DNA of 64,000 nucleotides from Pseudomonas sp. ML2-2023-3 (lineage in GTDB: Bacteria; Pseudomonadota; Gammaproteobacteria; Pseudomonadales; Pseudomonadaceae), in the NCBI RefSeq assembly GCF_037055275.1, contig NZ_CP146343.1:3010501-3074500 (forward strand). The letters run 5' to 3'. The position numbers and the translations under genes are program-made. The number at the start of each line of letters is the position of its first letter. Position 1 is the first letter of the stretch. Positions 45,910 to 54,471 of the stretch are shown one piece after another. The notes beneath the pieces are model-generated. The model searched no databases. It was not told the DNA's origin and worked only from the letters and a program-made list of their open reading frames with translations.

Positions 45910-47202
45910 ATGTCTGTGCAACTGCTGGCGATGGCGCTGGCACCTTTACTTGGGCTGTTTATCATCAGCATCGGCAACGGCATGCTTGCGTCACTGACGA
46001 CATTGCGACTCGATACCCTGGGCGAGTCAGCCACCATGGTCGGCATCGTCTCTTCGGCTTATTTCATCGGCCTGACCCTGGGCTCGATTTTCAATGACCG
46101 GTTGATCGTGCGGATCGGCCATATCCGCGCCTACAGCTGCTTCGCCGCCCTGATCGCCACCATGATTCTGTTCCAGGGGATGAGTTCTGATCCCTGGACC
46201 TGGTTCGTGTTGCGGCTGATCACAGGCTGGGCCAGTGTCGGCGTGTTTCTTGTGGTGGAAAGCTGGTTGCTGATGGCGGCCGACCCCAAGATCCGCGGGC
46301 GCCTGCTGGCGCTGTACATGATTGCCCTCTACGGCGCAGGCCTGCTGGGGCAAGTCAACCTGGGTGCCATCGCGCAAACCGGTGACACCATTCCCTTCAT
46401 GATTGCGGCCATCCTGGCCTCGCTGTCCCTGTTGCCCATTGTCATGATTCCCCGTGCAACGCCCATCGTGGAACGCGCCGAACCGCTGATGCCGCTGCAG
46501 TTACTGCGCACAACGCCGACCGGGGTCATCGGCTGCTTTGGTTCGGGCATTGCCATTGCGGCGGTGTATGCACTGCTGCCGCTGTACCTGCAACGCATCG
46601 GTATGGACGTGACTGAAGTCGGACACATGATGGCCAGTGTCATCCTCGGCGCCATGCTGTTGCAGTACCCGGTCGGGCGCTGGTCGGATCATCAGGACAG
46701 GCATCTGGTGCTGATCGTGCTGGGGGCTGCCTGCGCGGTGTTGTCGCTGATCATACTGTTCCTGCCGCCTGGGTCGCCCTTGCTGGTCGTGGCGTTTTTC
46801 CTGCTGGGGGGCGGCATTTTCGCGATTTACCCGGTGGCAGTCAGTCACGCGGCGGATCGGGCATCGTCGGGGGCGATCGTGCGCATGATCCAGGGTTTGT
46901 TGCTGATCAACTCCCTGGGTTCTGCCGTCAGCCCGCTGGTGATTTCACCGTTGATGACCAAAGTGGGCGAAGGCGGGCTGTTCTGGGCGCTGGCTGCGCT
47001 CAATGTGTGCCTGGTGCTGTTGTTTATGTGGCGGCGCGGCAAGCGTTCGGAGCCTGTCACGGCCGCACCGTTCACTGCAGCGGCACAGATGTCGGCGGTG
47101 GGCGTGGAGATGCGCGTCACTGAAGACCTGGCCCAGGCCGTGCTCGATCACGAGCGCGATGCCGACGGTGAAGACGAGCACAGGGCGCAGCGTCAGGCCT
47201 AG
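45910..47202 (+). CDS. MFS transporter (YcaD-like)
   Basis: A 430-residue major-facilitator protein with 12 helices in the first about 390 residues. It shows the loop NDRLIVRIGHIRAY after helix 2, RLITGWASVGVFLVVESWL and QYPVGRWSDHQDRH. The hydrophilic tail ends DHERDADGEDEHRAQRQA. It matches the YcaD/MFS-1 group of unknown substrate. It is a single gene with GAGGTCGTG upstream. Confidence 0.85.
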   Translation: MSVQLLAMALAPLLGLFIISIGNGMLASLTTLRLDTLGESATMVGIVSSAYFIGLTLGSIFNDRLIVRIGHIRAYSCFAALIATMILFQGMSSDPWTWFVLRLITGWASVGVFLVVESWLLMAADPKIRGRLLALYMIALYGAGLLGQVNLGAIAQTGDTIPFMIAAILASLSLLPIVMIPRATPIVERAEPLMPLQLLRTTPTGVIGCFGSGIAIAAVYALLPLYLQRIGMDVTEVGHMMASVILGAMLLQYPVGRWSDHQDRHLVLIVLGAACAVLSLIILFLPPGSPLLVVAFFLLGGGIFAIYPVAVSHAADRASSGAIVRMIQGLLLINSLGSAVSPLVISPLMTKVGEGGLFWALAALNVCLVLLFMWRRGKRSEPVTAAPFTAAAQMSAVGVEMRVTEDLAQAVLDHERDADGEDEHRAQRQA

Positions 47203-47250
47203 GGGGCGGGCACGATGGAAAGGAAATGCGCCCCGGCAGGGGCGCATTGA

Positions 47251-47790
47251 TCAGCTCACCGGCATTTGCGGGCGGCGTTTGACGCGGCGTTTTACAAACA
47301 CGGCAATAAACAGCACCACCAGTGCCATTACGCTGAAGAACACCGTGTTGAACCAGGGGAAGGGTTCATCGCGGGTCTTGGTGGCTTCGATCGCGGTGAT
47401 GTTCGGGAACACCGAGAAGATCTTGATGCGCCATCCGTAATATCGAATCAGTGCCAGCTGCTCGGCATCGCGGGAGTATCCCTGGGCCTTGGCCTGGATG
47501 TCAGCGGAGTCGAACTTGAAATACCAGGGGAAGGACCAGCCGGTATCCTCGTTGCGATAAACCATGACTTCCTTGGTCACCGGGTCTTCGGTGTTGATGA
47601 AGTACACATCGCGGGTCGGGCCGTCAGCCGGATTTTCAGCGTTGATGACGCCATTGTGATCGACCCGTTTGACTTCAACCCCGGTGACCATCACCACATC
47701 GTGTTGAGGCAGAAAGTAAAACAGCCCCAGCGCTACAGCGCCGACTGCAAGCAGGATCGCGCCCAGAATGATGCCCTTGAGCCACTTCAT
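47251..47790 (-). CDS. DUF1523 family membrane protein
   Basis: A 179-residue protein with an N-terminal helix (residues about 5-25, GIILGAILLAVGAVALGLFY) and a C-terminal helix (FNTVFFSVMALVVLFIAVFV). An extra-cytoplasmic domain between them holds VTGVEVKRVDH, TRDVYFINTEDP and SFPWYFKFDSADIQAKA, as in DUF1523 proteins. The function is unknown. ATG at 47790 is chosen over the longer frame. Confidence 0.85.
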   Translation of the reverse strand: MKWLKGIILGAILLAVGAVALGLFYFLPQHDVVMVTGVEVKRVDHNGVINAENPADGPTRDVYFINTEDPVTKEVMVYRNEDTGWSFPWYFKFDSADIQAKAQGYSRDAEQLALIRYYGWRIKIFSVFPNITAIEATKTRDEPFPWFNTVFFSVMALVVLFIAVFVKRRVKRRPQMPVS

Positions 47791-47956
47791 GCAAAAACCC
47801 CGTACATATTGATAATTCCTGATTGCTGTTGATTGAACCACTGGCGGAGCTTATCGCAGCCTACGTAAAGGACTACAAGTTCCGAGTGAGTTGGCTACAT
47901 GATTTGTAGCAGTTTAGTTGTTCCTCTACACCATAAGCCGCTGTTGGGGCGTGGGG

Positions 47957-48076
47957 GCACAAAACCTGTAGTCGCTGCCGCAGGCTGCGATAAGGTCCGA
48001 AGGACCTTCGGCTTTTGCACAGCGCGAGCCCTTCGGGCCCGATCGCAGCCTTCGGCAGCGACTACAGGTTTTGTGC
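47957..48076. repeat. long inverted repeat with perfect 24-bp arms, copy E
   Basis: GCACAAAACCTGTAGTCGCT... (47957-47980) and its exact complement (48053-48076) flank nested palindromes, including AAGGTCCGAAGGACCTT and GAGCCCTTCGGGCCC. It shares the TGTAGTCGCTG core with copies A-D but carries CCGCAGGCTGCG instead of ACGAGC. It lies between DUF1523 and the AraC-type gene. Confidence 0.85.
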
Positions 48077-48160
48077 ACAAGTACGGCAGCTGTGCCCCAT
48101 GGCAGGAGGAGCTTTTTAGCCTGCCGGGGGGTAGCATTGGGCATTATCACGGCATAAGAA

Positions 48161-49186
48161 ATGGATCGAACCTTGATCGAGCGACGTCAATTCAGCACTG
48201 GCATGAAGGGCAAGAACCTTCGCTATCTCAACGACAGCCCCGCCGAGGCTGGCCCGGTGGTCCGCACGGGTTTTGTGCTGCTTGAGCATTTTTCACTGCC
48301 CGCATTTACCCAGGCGCTGGACACCCTCATCACCGCCAACCTGCTGCGAGCCGGTTTGTTTACATCGCGCACCTATGGCTTGAGCGACGGTGAGGTCATC
48401 AGCGATCTGGGCCTGGTGATCCGCCCCGATGCGCGCATTGATCCGGGGATGATCGATGAACTGGACCTGCTGGTCATTTGCGGTGGCTACAGAACCGAAC
48501 TCCACATCAGCGACGAACTGGTCAGTCTGCTCAGGGCCGCTTCCAGCGCGGGCATTACTCTTGGCGGGTTATGGAACGGTGCCTGGTTTCTGGCCAGTGC
48601 CGGGCTGCTGGACGGTTACCGTTGCGCTATCCACCCCGAACACCGGCCCGCACTGGCCGAAGTGGCCAAGGCAGCCCAGGTCACCAGCGAGCCGTACGTC
48701 ATTGACCGTGACCGCCTGACGGCCTCCAGCCCTGCGGGGGCGTTCCAGATGGCGCTGGGCTGGATCAAGGGCTTGCATGACAAGGCGCTGGTGGAGGGGA
48801 TCGAGGATATCTTGGCGTTCGAAGAGTCCCGCTATCGGCGGATCAAGCCTGCGCAGAACATCTGCGTGAGCGCCCCACTGCGTGAAGTGGTCATGCTGAT
48901 GGACGCCAACCTTGAGGAACCCCTGGAGCTGGAACAACTGGCGATCTATGTCGGCCGTTCCCGTCGCCAGCTGGAGCGCCTGTTCAAGGAGCAGTTGGGC
49001 ACCACGCCGCAGCGCTATTACCTCGAGCTGCGCATCACCGAAGCCCGTCGCCTGCTGCAACACACCGAGCTGTCACAGGTGGATGTGCTGGTGGCCTGCG
49101 GGTTCGTGTCGCCCAGCCATTTCAGCAAGTGTTACAGCGCCTATTTCGGCTACCGGCCATCCAGGGAAGTGCGCCTGGTCAAATAG
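48161..49186 (+). CDS. GlxA family (DJ-1/PfpI + AraC) transcriptional regulator
   Basis: 341 residues: an N-terminal class I glutamine amidotransferase-like (DJ-1/PfpI) domain, then an AraC DNA-binding domain. The first domain shows TGFVLLEHFSLPAFTQALDTL, and the elbow has GGLWNGAWFLASAG, with Asn in place of the usual Cys. The AraC domain has two HTH motifs (LEQLAIYVGRSRRQLERLFKEQ and VDVLVACGFVSPSHFSKCYSAYFG). This is the architecture of GbdR, CdhR and ArgR regulators of quaternary amine and arginine catabolism. A carnitine-type CoA transferase lies only 3 kb away, but linkage is not proven. The start may be 48161 or 48203. Confidence 0.87.
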   Translation: MDRTLIERRQFSTGMKGKNLRYLNDSPAEAGPVVRTGFVLLEHFSLPAFTQALDTLITANLLRAGLFTSRTYGLSDGEVISDLGLVIRPDARIDPGMIDELDLLVICGGYRTELHISDELVSLLRAASSAGITLGGLWNGAWFLASAGLLDGYRCAIHPEHRPALAEVAKAAQVTSEPYVIDRDRLTASSPAGAFQMALGWIKGLHDKALVEGIEDILAFEESRYRRIKPAQNICVSAPLREVVMLMDANLEEPLELEQLAIYVGRSRRQLERLFKEQLGTTPQRYYLELRITEARRLLQHTELSQVDVLVACGFVSPSHFSKCYSAYFGYRPSREVRLVK

Positions 49187-49277
49187 CGTTGATGCATGGC
49201 GGCGCTGCACACGGCTGAACCTTGGCTATGCTGTTGGCTTGACTGCGCAGGCAGAAGCTCTGGCTTGAGGGACTTGA

Positions 49278-49952
49278 ATGATTTCAGAATGGGAAATGAT
49301 CGCGCGTCTGCTGTTGGCCTCGGTGTTGGGCAGCATGATTGGTTTGCAACGGGAGCATCAGTTTTGGACCGCAGGTTTGCGCACCCATATGCTGGTGGCG
49401 ACCGGGGCGTGTCTATTTATGATCGTATCGGCCTTTGGTTTTCAACAGGCGCTGACCCAGCAGGGTACGCAACTCGATCCCTCGCGGATCGCCGCGCAGA
49501 TCGTCACCGGTATCGGCTTTCTCGGTGCCGGCTCGATCATGATGCGCGGTGAAGTGATCAAGGGGCTGACAACGGCCGCAAGCCTGTGGGCGGTCGCGGC
49601 CATCGGCATGACCATCGGTGGCGGGCTGTATTTGCTGGGGGTGGCAGCAACCCTTCTGATTCTGCTTATCCTGATTACCATCGGGCCGATTGAGCACCGG
49701 TATCGCGATTACATAAAAGTGCATGTCATCAAGCTGGTAGCGCCGATCGGGGTGCTGAATCGCCAGAGCCTTGAGGACTTTCTCGGTGCCGATGCTGGCC
49801 GTCTCAAGCAGGTGGTGGTCGAGCAGGGGCCTGACATGGGCACCGAAAGCATCACGGTCGAGTTCAGGAAAACCAGTCGGGTGGAAACCGCAGAACTGTT
49901 GAAAAAGATTCTGACGATCCCGGATGTCCGTGAGGAACCGCCTCCCCACTGA
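49278..49952 (+). CDS. MgtC/SapB family protein
   Basis: A 224-residue membrane protein. The MgtC core spans residues 8-140, with SVLGSMIGLQREHQFWTAGLRTHMLV, VTGIGFLGAGSIMMRG and GLTTAASLWAVAAIGMTIGGG. A cytoplasmic ACT-like tail of about 80 residues follows. MgtC proteins influence Mg2+ homeostasis and F-ATPase activity. AGGGAC lies before the ATG. It is a single gene convergent with the MFS gene. Confidence 0.9.
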   Translation: MISEWEMIARLLLASVLGSMIGLQREHQFWTAGLRTHMLVATGACLFMIVSAFGFQQALTQQGTQLDPSRIAAQIVTGIGFLGAGSIMMRGEVIKGLTTAASLWAVAAIGMTIGGGLYLLGVAATLLILLILITIGPIEHRYRDYIKVHVIKLVAPIGVLNRQSLEDFLGADAGRLKQVVVEQGPDMGTESITVEFRKTSRVETAELLKKILTIPDVREEPPPH

Positions 49953-49968
49953 CAGCCGTTCGGCGTAG

Positions 49969-51219
49969 TTATCCGGTGTGCCGGGTGACTGTTCCCGTGT
50001 GCTGAACAGTGCTCGGCATCTGGTTCAGTGTGACGGCCCAGAATACGAGGGCCGTCAGGCTGACACCGGCGCCGAGCAGGCACACGCCGGTCCAGCCCCA
50101 TGCCGCGTATAGGGCCGTGGACGCCAGTGCGCCAAACCCGCTGCCAATGGCATAAAACAGCATGTAGCAGCCCACGACACGACTGTGTGCATCGGGGTGT
50201 GTGTTGAAAATCATGCTCTGGTTGGTGACATGAATGGCCTGGGCACCGAGGTCGAGGATCACGACGCCGACAACCAGCCAAACCATCGAGTAACTCGTAA
50301 GCCAGAGTGCAACCCAGGCCAGTATCAGCAATCCCAGGGATATGCCGGTTGTCCATTGCCCCAGCCCTTTATCCGCCCAGACTCCGGCGCGGGTGGCCGC
50401 CAGTGCACCCACTACGCCCACCAGGCCAAATGTGCCGATGGTTGTGTGCGAAAACCCGTAGGGCGCTTGGGTCAGGAGAAACACCAGCGCACTCCAGAAA
50501 ATCCCCAGCACCGCAAAAATGAACAAGGCGAGCATGCCGCGGATTTGCAGCACGGGATCTTCCCTGAGCAATGTAAACATCGAGAGCACCAGCCGCGCAT
50601 ATCCAGTGGGTGTGGCTGACGGTCGCTGTGACGGCAAGACTTTGTAGAGGATCAAGCCGAGCGCCATCATCACCAGTGCTGAACCCAGATAAACCCAGCG
50701 CCACCCGGCCAGGTCCGCAATCAGCCCGGCTGCCAGCCGCGACAGCAACAGGCCAATCACAACCCCGCCCTGGACCGTGCCCACCACCCGACCGCGTTCT
50801 TGCGGCAAGGACGCGGTGGCGGCGAAGGCGATCAGGCCCTGGGTCATGGCGGTTCCCAGCAGGCCTATCCCGAGCATGGCCAGCAGCATGATCAAGGGGG
50901 AGTGGGTCATGGCCACGCAAAAAAGCCCGGCGATCAGTGCGCCGATCTGGGCCAGCATCAAGGTCCGGCGATTTACCTGGTCGCCCAAGGGCACGATCAG
51001 CAGCAAGGCCAGCACACTGCCGACCTGAGTGGCGGTAATCACACCGCCGACCGCGCCAGGGCTGATGGCAAAATCTTCGGCCACCTGGTCAAGCAACGGC
51101 TGGGCGTAATAAACGTTCGCCACACTCAGCCCGCTGGCGCAGGCAAACACCCCGACCAGCCCTCGCGGTGTGCGCAGCGGGACCGATGCAGTAACGGGAT
51201 AGAGTTGATTGTTGGGCAC
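49969..51219 (-). CDS. MFS transporter under putative HxlR control
   Basis: A 416-residue 12-helix MFS protein. It shows SVANVYYAQPLLDQVAEDF near the N-terminus and LIVPLGDQVNRRTLM after helix 2, typical of the YnfM/bicyclomycin-like drug:H+ group. A GTG start at 51219 with GAGAGG seven bases upstream is preferred over the ATG at 51237. It is divergent from an HxlR regulator, and nested palindromes lie between the two promoters, so regulated efflux is likely. Confidence 0.85.
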   Translation of the reverse strand: MPNNQLYPVTASVPLRTPRGLVGVFACASGLSVANVYYAQPLLDQVAEDFAISPGAVGGVITATQVGSVLALLLIVPLGDQVNRRTLMLAQIGALIAGLFCVAMTHSPLIMLLAMLGIGLLGTAMTQGLIAFAATASLPQERGRVVGTVQGGVVIGLLLSRLAAGLIADLAGWRWVYLGSALVMMALGLILYKVLPSQRPSATPTGYARLVLSMFTLLREDPVLQIRGMLALFIFAVLGIFWSALVFLLTQAPYGFSHTTIGTFGLVGVVGALAATRAGVWADKGLGQWTTGISLGLLILAWVALWLTSYSMVWLVVGVVILDLGAQAIHVTNQSMIFNTHPDAHSRVVGCYMLFYAIGSGFGALASTALYAAWGWTGVCLLGAGVSLTALVFWAVTLNQMPSTVQHTGTVTRHTG

Positions 51220-51240
51220 GGGTAAACCTCTCGGCAATCT

Positions 51241-51293
51241 AGTCTCGAAATAAGACTGGTTTCATTCTAGGCCAGCCAGTCTTAAAATGAAAC
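51241..51293. promoter_or_regulatory. nested palindromic operator between MFS and HxlR genes
   Basis: TAAGACTGG (51251-51259) and CCAGTCTTA (51276-51284) are exact inverted arms. GTTTCATT (51259-51266) and AATGAAAC (51286-51293) form a second pair, and AGTCT/AGACT (51241-51257) a third. Their position between two divergent starts suggests a binding site for the adjacent HxlR protein. Confidence 0.65.
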
Positions 51294-51341
51294 TTGATGC
51301 GGGAAGTCACCCGGATTTCCAGGGCAAACAAAGGAGCGAGC

Positions 51342-51791
51342 ATGGCAAGGCAGCACATGGATCCAGCCCCAACGTGTCCGGTGGCACGGACTGTGGACTT
51401 GATTGGCGATCGCTGGTCGCTATTGATCGTGCGCGACGCGTTCGATGGGGTCAGGCGATTTGGAGACTTCCAGAATGGTCTGGGGGTGGCGCGCAGCGTG
51501 CTGACCCAGCGTCTAAAGGGGCTGGTCGAGGCCGGTATTCTGCAGGTACAGCCAGCTTCTGACGGGACCTCGTATCAGGAGTACGTCTTGACGGCGAAGG
51601 GTGAGGGGTTGTTCCCGGTGGTCGTGGCTTTGCGCCAATGGGCAGAGCAGCATGCGTTCGAGCCGCACGAGGCCCGCTCGCAACTCGTGGATACAGCCAC
51701 AGGGCAGCCGCTGGGGTTGATGCAGCCCATCAGCGCCCAGGGACAGGTGATTGCCCCTGAGCAGACCCGGGTCATCAAAAAAACGCTGTGA
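51342..51791 (+). CDS. HxlR family transcriptional regulator
   Basis: A 149-residue winged-helix regulator. It has the HxlR opening CPVARTVDLIGDRWSLLIVRDAFDGVRRFGDFQ, RSVLTQRLKGLVEAGIL, and the wing YVLTAKGEGLFPVVVALRQWAEQH. The N-terminal Cys (residue 12) is the redox or aldehyde-sensing position in several HxlR proteins. AAGGAG precedes the ATG at 51342. It probably represses the divergent MFS gene. Confidence 0.9.
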   Translation: MARQHMDPAPTCPVARTVDLIGDRWSLLIVRDAFDGVRRFGDFQNGLGVARSVLTQRLKGLVEAGILQVQPASDGTSYQEYVLTAKGEGLFPVVVALRQWAEQHAFEPHEARSQLVDTATGQPLGLMQPISAQGQVIAPEQTRVIKKTL

Positions 51792-51826
51792 CTGGCAATG
51801 CTGTTCACTCAGGTTTTTTTTGGCTC

Positions 51827-51926
51827 TGTGGGAGCGGGCTTGCTCGCGATGGTCGTTAACGATGACGCGTCTTTACTGAGTTAATGCGGTGCTCTTAAGA
51901 CCCTCGCGAGCAATCCCGCTCCCACA
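51827..51926. repeat. REPIN (paired REP elements)
   Basis: TGTGGGAGCGGGCTTGCTCG at 51827 and its near-complement ending at 51926 (one mismatch, AATCCC for AAGCCC) flank a spacer of about 55 bases. It lies between the convergent HxlR and CoA-transferase genes. Confidence 0.9.
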
Positions 51927-51956
51927 CTTGAGCAGCGTTGCTCTTGAGTGAACGGT

Positions 51957-52616
51957 TCAGACGAATTGCATTTCCGGGACGTGGTCCGGGACGATCAGCT
52001 TGCCTGCGGTTTTGCGAACGATTTCGTCGACGCTGACGCCGGGTGCGCGTTCCTTGAGGATGAATGCACCGTTGTCTATTTCCAGGTAGGCAAGGTCGGT
52101 CAAGACACGCTTGATGCAACCCGCGCCGGTCAAAGGCAGACTGCAACGGGATAACAGCTTGGACTCTCCGTCCTTGGACGCGTGGGTCATGGTGACGATG
52201 ATGTTTTCCGCGCCGGCCACCAGGTCCATCGCGCCGCCCATGCCCTTGACCAGCTTGCCGGGGATCATCCAGGAGGCGATGTTGCCGTGTACGTCGACTT
52301 CAAAGGCACCGAGTACGGTGAGGTCGATATGGCCGCCGCGAATCATCGCGAACGACTCTGCCGAGGAGAAAATCGACGCCCCGGTGCGCGCGGTGACGGT
52401 TTGCTTGCCGGCGTTGATCATGTCGGCGTCCGCTTCACCGACGCGGGGGAATGCACCCATGCCTAGCAGGCCGTTTTCCGATTGCAGCATGACTTCCATG
52501 CCTTCGGGAATGTAGTTGGCGACCAGGGTCGGGATGCCGATGCCCAGGTTTACATAGAAGCCGTCCTGCATTTCGCGGGCGACGCGCTGAGCCATTTGTT
52601 CGCGGGAAAGAGCCAT
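51957..52616 (-). CDS. dhcB: 3-oxoacid CoA-transferase subunit B (DhcB-like)
   Basis: A 219-residue beta subunit of a class I CoA-transferase. The catalytic Glu is in VMLQSENGLLGMG; GFYVNLGIGIPTLVANYI and GGHIDLTVLGAFEVD are family marks. It moves CoA from succinyl-CoA to a 3-oxoacid such as acetoacetate or 3-dehydrocarnitine. With the A subunit upstream and a divergent LysR gene, the locus equals dhcR-dhcA-dhcB (PA1998-PA2000) of P. aeruginosa. No atoB follows here. The symbol rests on that synteny. Confidence 0.85.
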   Translation of the reverse strand: MALSREQMAQRVAREMQDGFYVNLGIGIPTLVANYIPEGMEVMLQSENGLLGMGAFPRVGEADADMINAGKQTVTARTGASIFSSAESFAMIRGGHIDLTVLGAFEVDVHGNIASWMIPGKLVKGMGGAMDLVAGAENIIVTMTHASKDGESKLLSRCSLPLTGAGCIKRVLTDLAYLEIDNGAFILKERAPGVSVDEIVRKTAGKLIVPDHVPEMQFV

Positions 52617-52656
52617 GGTTGTTCTCCGTGCTCGGGTTCAGGAGTTGGGCTGGGGA

Positions 52657-53355
52657 TCAGGAACGCTCGGTGAGCTGTTCGATGCGTTTTTCGAAGGTGC
52701 CGCAAATGATCCGGTCGACGTAGATGCCCGGGGTGTGGATCTGGGTCGGGTCCAGCTCGCCGGGCTCGACGATTTCTTCGACTTCAACCACGGTAATCCT
52801 GCCGGCAGTGGCGGCCAGCGGATTGAAGTTCTGCGCGGTGTGGCGGTAGATCACATTGCCGAAGTGGTCGGCTTTCCAGCCTTTGACAATGGCGAAATCG
52901 CCCGTGATGGACTCTTCCATCAGGTAGGCGCGACCCTTGAACTCGCGGGTTTCCTTGCCGTCGGCAACCGGAGTGCCGACGCCGGTTGCGGTAAAAAATG
53001 CCGGAATGCCGGCACCGCCAGCGCGCATTTTTTCGGCCAGGGTGCCTTGGGGCGTCAGTTCGACCTCGATTTCACCGCTCAGCAGCTGCTTCTCGAACAG
53101 GGCGTTTTCACCCACGTACGAGGCGATCACTTTGCTGATCTGGCGGTCTTCGAGCAGCACGCCCAGACCGAAGCCGTCAACGCCACAGTTGTTCGAAACC
53201 ACGGTCAGGTCGCGGATGCCCTGACGCTTGATCTCGTTGATCAGGTTTTCGGGGATGCCACACAGGCCAAAGCCGCCAGAGATAACGGTCATGCCGTCCT
53301 TGAGTCCGGCCAGAGCCTCCTCGTAGGAGCCCACACGCTTGTCGAAACCTGCCAT
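52657..53355 (-). CDS. dhcA: 3-oxoacid CoA-transferase subunit A (DhcA-like)
   Basis: A 232-residue alpha subunit. It has the CoA-transferase signature [34 protein letters not shown] and GSPV-like [18 protein letters not shown] precedes the ATG at 53355. It is co-transcribed with the B subunit 40 bases downstream, and the two make a heteromeric enzyme. Function as an acetoacetate:succinyl-CoA transferase is the alternative to 3-dehydrocarnitine. Confidence 0.87.
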   Translation of the reverse strand: MAGFDKRVGSYEEALAGLKDGMTVISGGFGLCGIPENLINEIKRQGIRDLTVVSNNCGVDGFGLGVLLEDRQISKVIASYVGENALFEKQLLSGEIEVELTPQGTLAEKMRAGGAGIPAFFTATGVGTPVADGKETREFKGRAYLMEESITGDFAIVKGWKADHFGNVIYRHTAQNFNPLAATAGRITVVEVEEIVEPGELDPTQIHTPGIYVDRIICGTFEKRIEQLTERS

Positions 53356-53488
53356 ACGCACCTCTCTTGTTTTTAGTGGGCTGTTGTTAGCCGTATGAAG
53401 CGAGTGTTACCGGATGTAATTGATTTGTTAAGTTGATTTTTAAGGTGGATTGATAGATAAAATAAATTAATACGCGTGAGGCAAAACC

Positions 53489-54430
53489 ATGACCGTGAAA
53501 CAGATCCGCGCCTTTCTTGCCGTGGCCCAGAGCCTGAGTTTTGCCGTGGCCTGTGAGCGCCTGCATTTATCGCAGTCGGCCTTGAGCCTGACCATCAAGG
53601 CGCTGGAGGAGGGGCTGGGTGGTCGCCTGTTCAGCCGCACCACGCGCCATATGGCACTGACACCCGAAGGCGAGTCGTTGTTGCCGTTGGCCCGACGCCT
53701 GATCGCTGACTGGGACAACGCCGAGGATGAACTGCGCCAGCGCTTCACCCTGCAACGTGGCCGTGTGACCCTGGCGGCGATCCCGTCGTTCTCGGGCAAT
53801 CAGTTACCGTCGATCCTCAAGGGTTTTCGCGTGCGCTACCCCAAGGTCAACGTCACGGTGAACGACGTCATCAACGAGCAAGTGCTGGAGATGGTGCGCG
53901 ATCGCCTGGTGGAACTGGGTGTGGCTTTCGAACCGGCGCCCGGTTCGTCGCTGACGTTTACCCCGTTGTACCTCGACCGTTTTGTCGCGGTGGTGCCCCG
54001 TGATTCCGGGTTGGCCGGGCACTCGCTGATTGACTGGAAGACCCTGCTGCAAGAGCCCTTTATTACCCTGCAACGGCCTTCTGCCGTGCGGGTGATGCTG
54101 GAGGAGCACCTGCAGGCGCGGCAGATGAAGTTGCCGGTGGCATTTGAAAGTCATCAACTGGCCACGGTCGGGCGGATGGTCGCCAGCGGGCTGGGCGTCA
54201 GCGTGGTACCGGCGCTGTGCGCCGAGCAGATGCGTGAACTTGGCGCGTGCTGCATCACCTTGCATGAGCCCGTGGTGGAACGTGCCATAGGCGTGTTGAC
54301 CAAACCCGGCCATGAGTTGTCAGCGCCAGCCCAGGCCATGTTTGACTGCCTGCTTGAGAGCGGCGGGGCCTTTCAGGTAGGTCAAGGTGATGCCATCGCG
54401 AGCAAGCCCGCTCCCACAGTGAGGGTATGA
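53489..54430 (+). CDS. dhcR: LysR regulator (DhcR-like) with REP-derived C-terminus
   Basis: A 313-residue LysR protein with HTH VKQIRAFLAVAQSLSFAVACERLHLSQSALSLTIKALEEGLGGRLF and a standard effector domain (GRVTLAAIPSFSGNQLP onward). It is divergent from the CoA-transferase operon (133 bases), as DhcR is in P. aeruginosa. The last 13 codons (AIASKPAPTVRV and stop) are REP sequence at 54393-54418. The original stop was therefore probably lost, and translation now runs through the repeat; the tail is likely neutral. Confidence 0.82.
   Translation: MTVKQIRAFLAVAQSLSFAVACERLHLSQSALSLTIKALEEGLGGRLFSRTTRHMALTPEGESLLPLARRLIADWDNAEDELRQRFTLQRGRVTLAAIPSFSGNQLPSILKGFRVRYPKVNVTVNDVINEQVLEMVRDRLVELGVAFEPAPGSSLTFTPLYLDRFVAVVPRDSGLAGHSLIDWKTLLQEPFITLQRPSAVRVMLEEHLQARQMKLPVAFESHQLATVGRMVASGLGVSVVPALCAEQMRELGACCITLHEPVVERAIGVLTKPGHELSAPAQAMFDCLLESGGAFQVGQGDAIASKPAPTVRV
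54393..54418. repeat. single REP element inside a gene end
   Basis: CCATCGCGAGCAAGCCCGCT and the following CCCACA equal one arm of the REPINs at 6779 and 51827. The copy overlaps the final codons of the LysR gene. No facing partner is seen within the next 60 bases. Confidence 0.85.
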
Positions 54431-54471
54431 GGGAGCTGGCTTGACTGCGATGCCGACGGTGCGGCCTGTCC

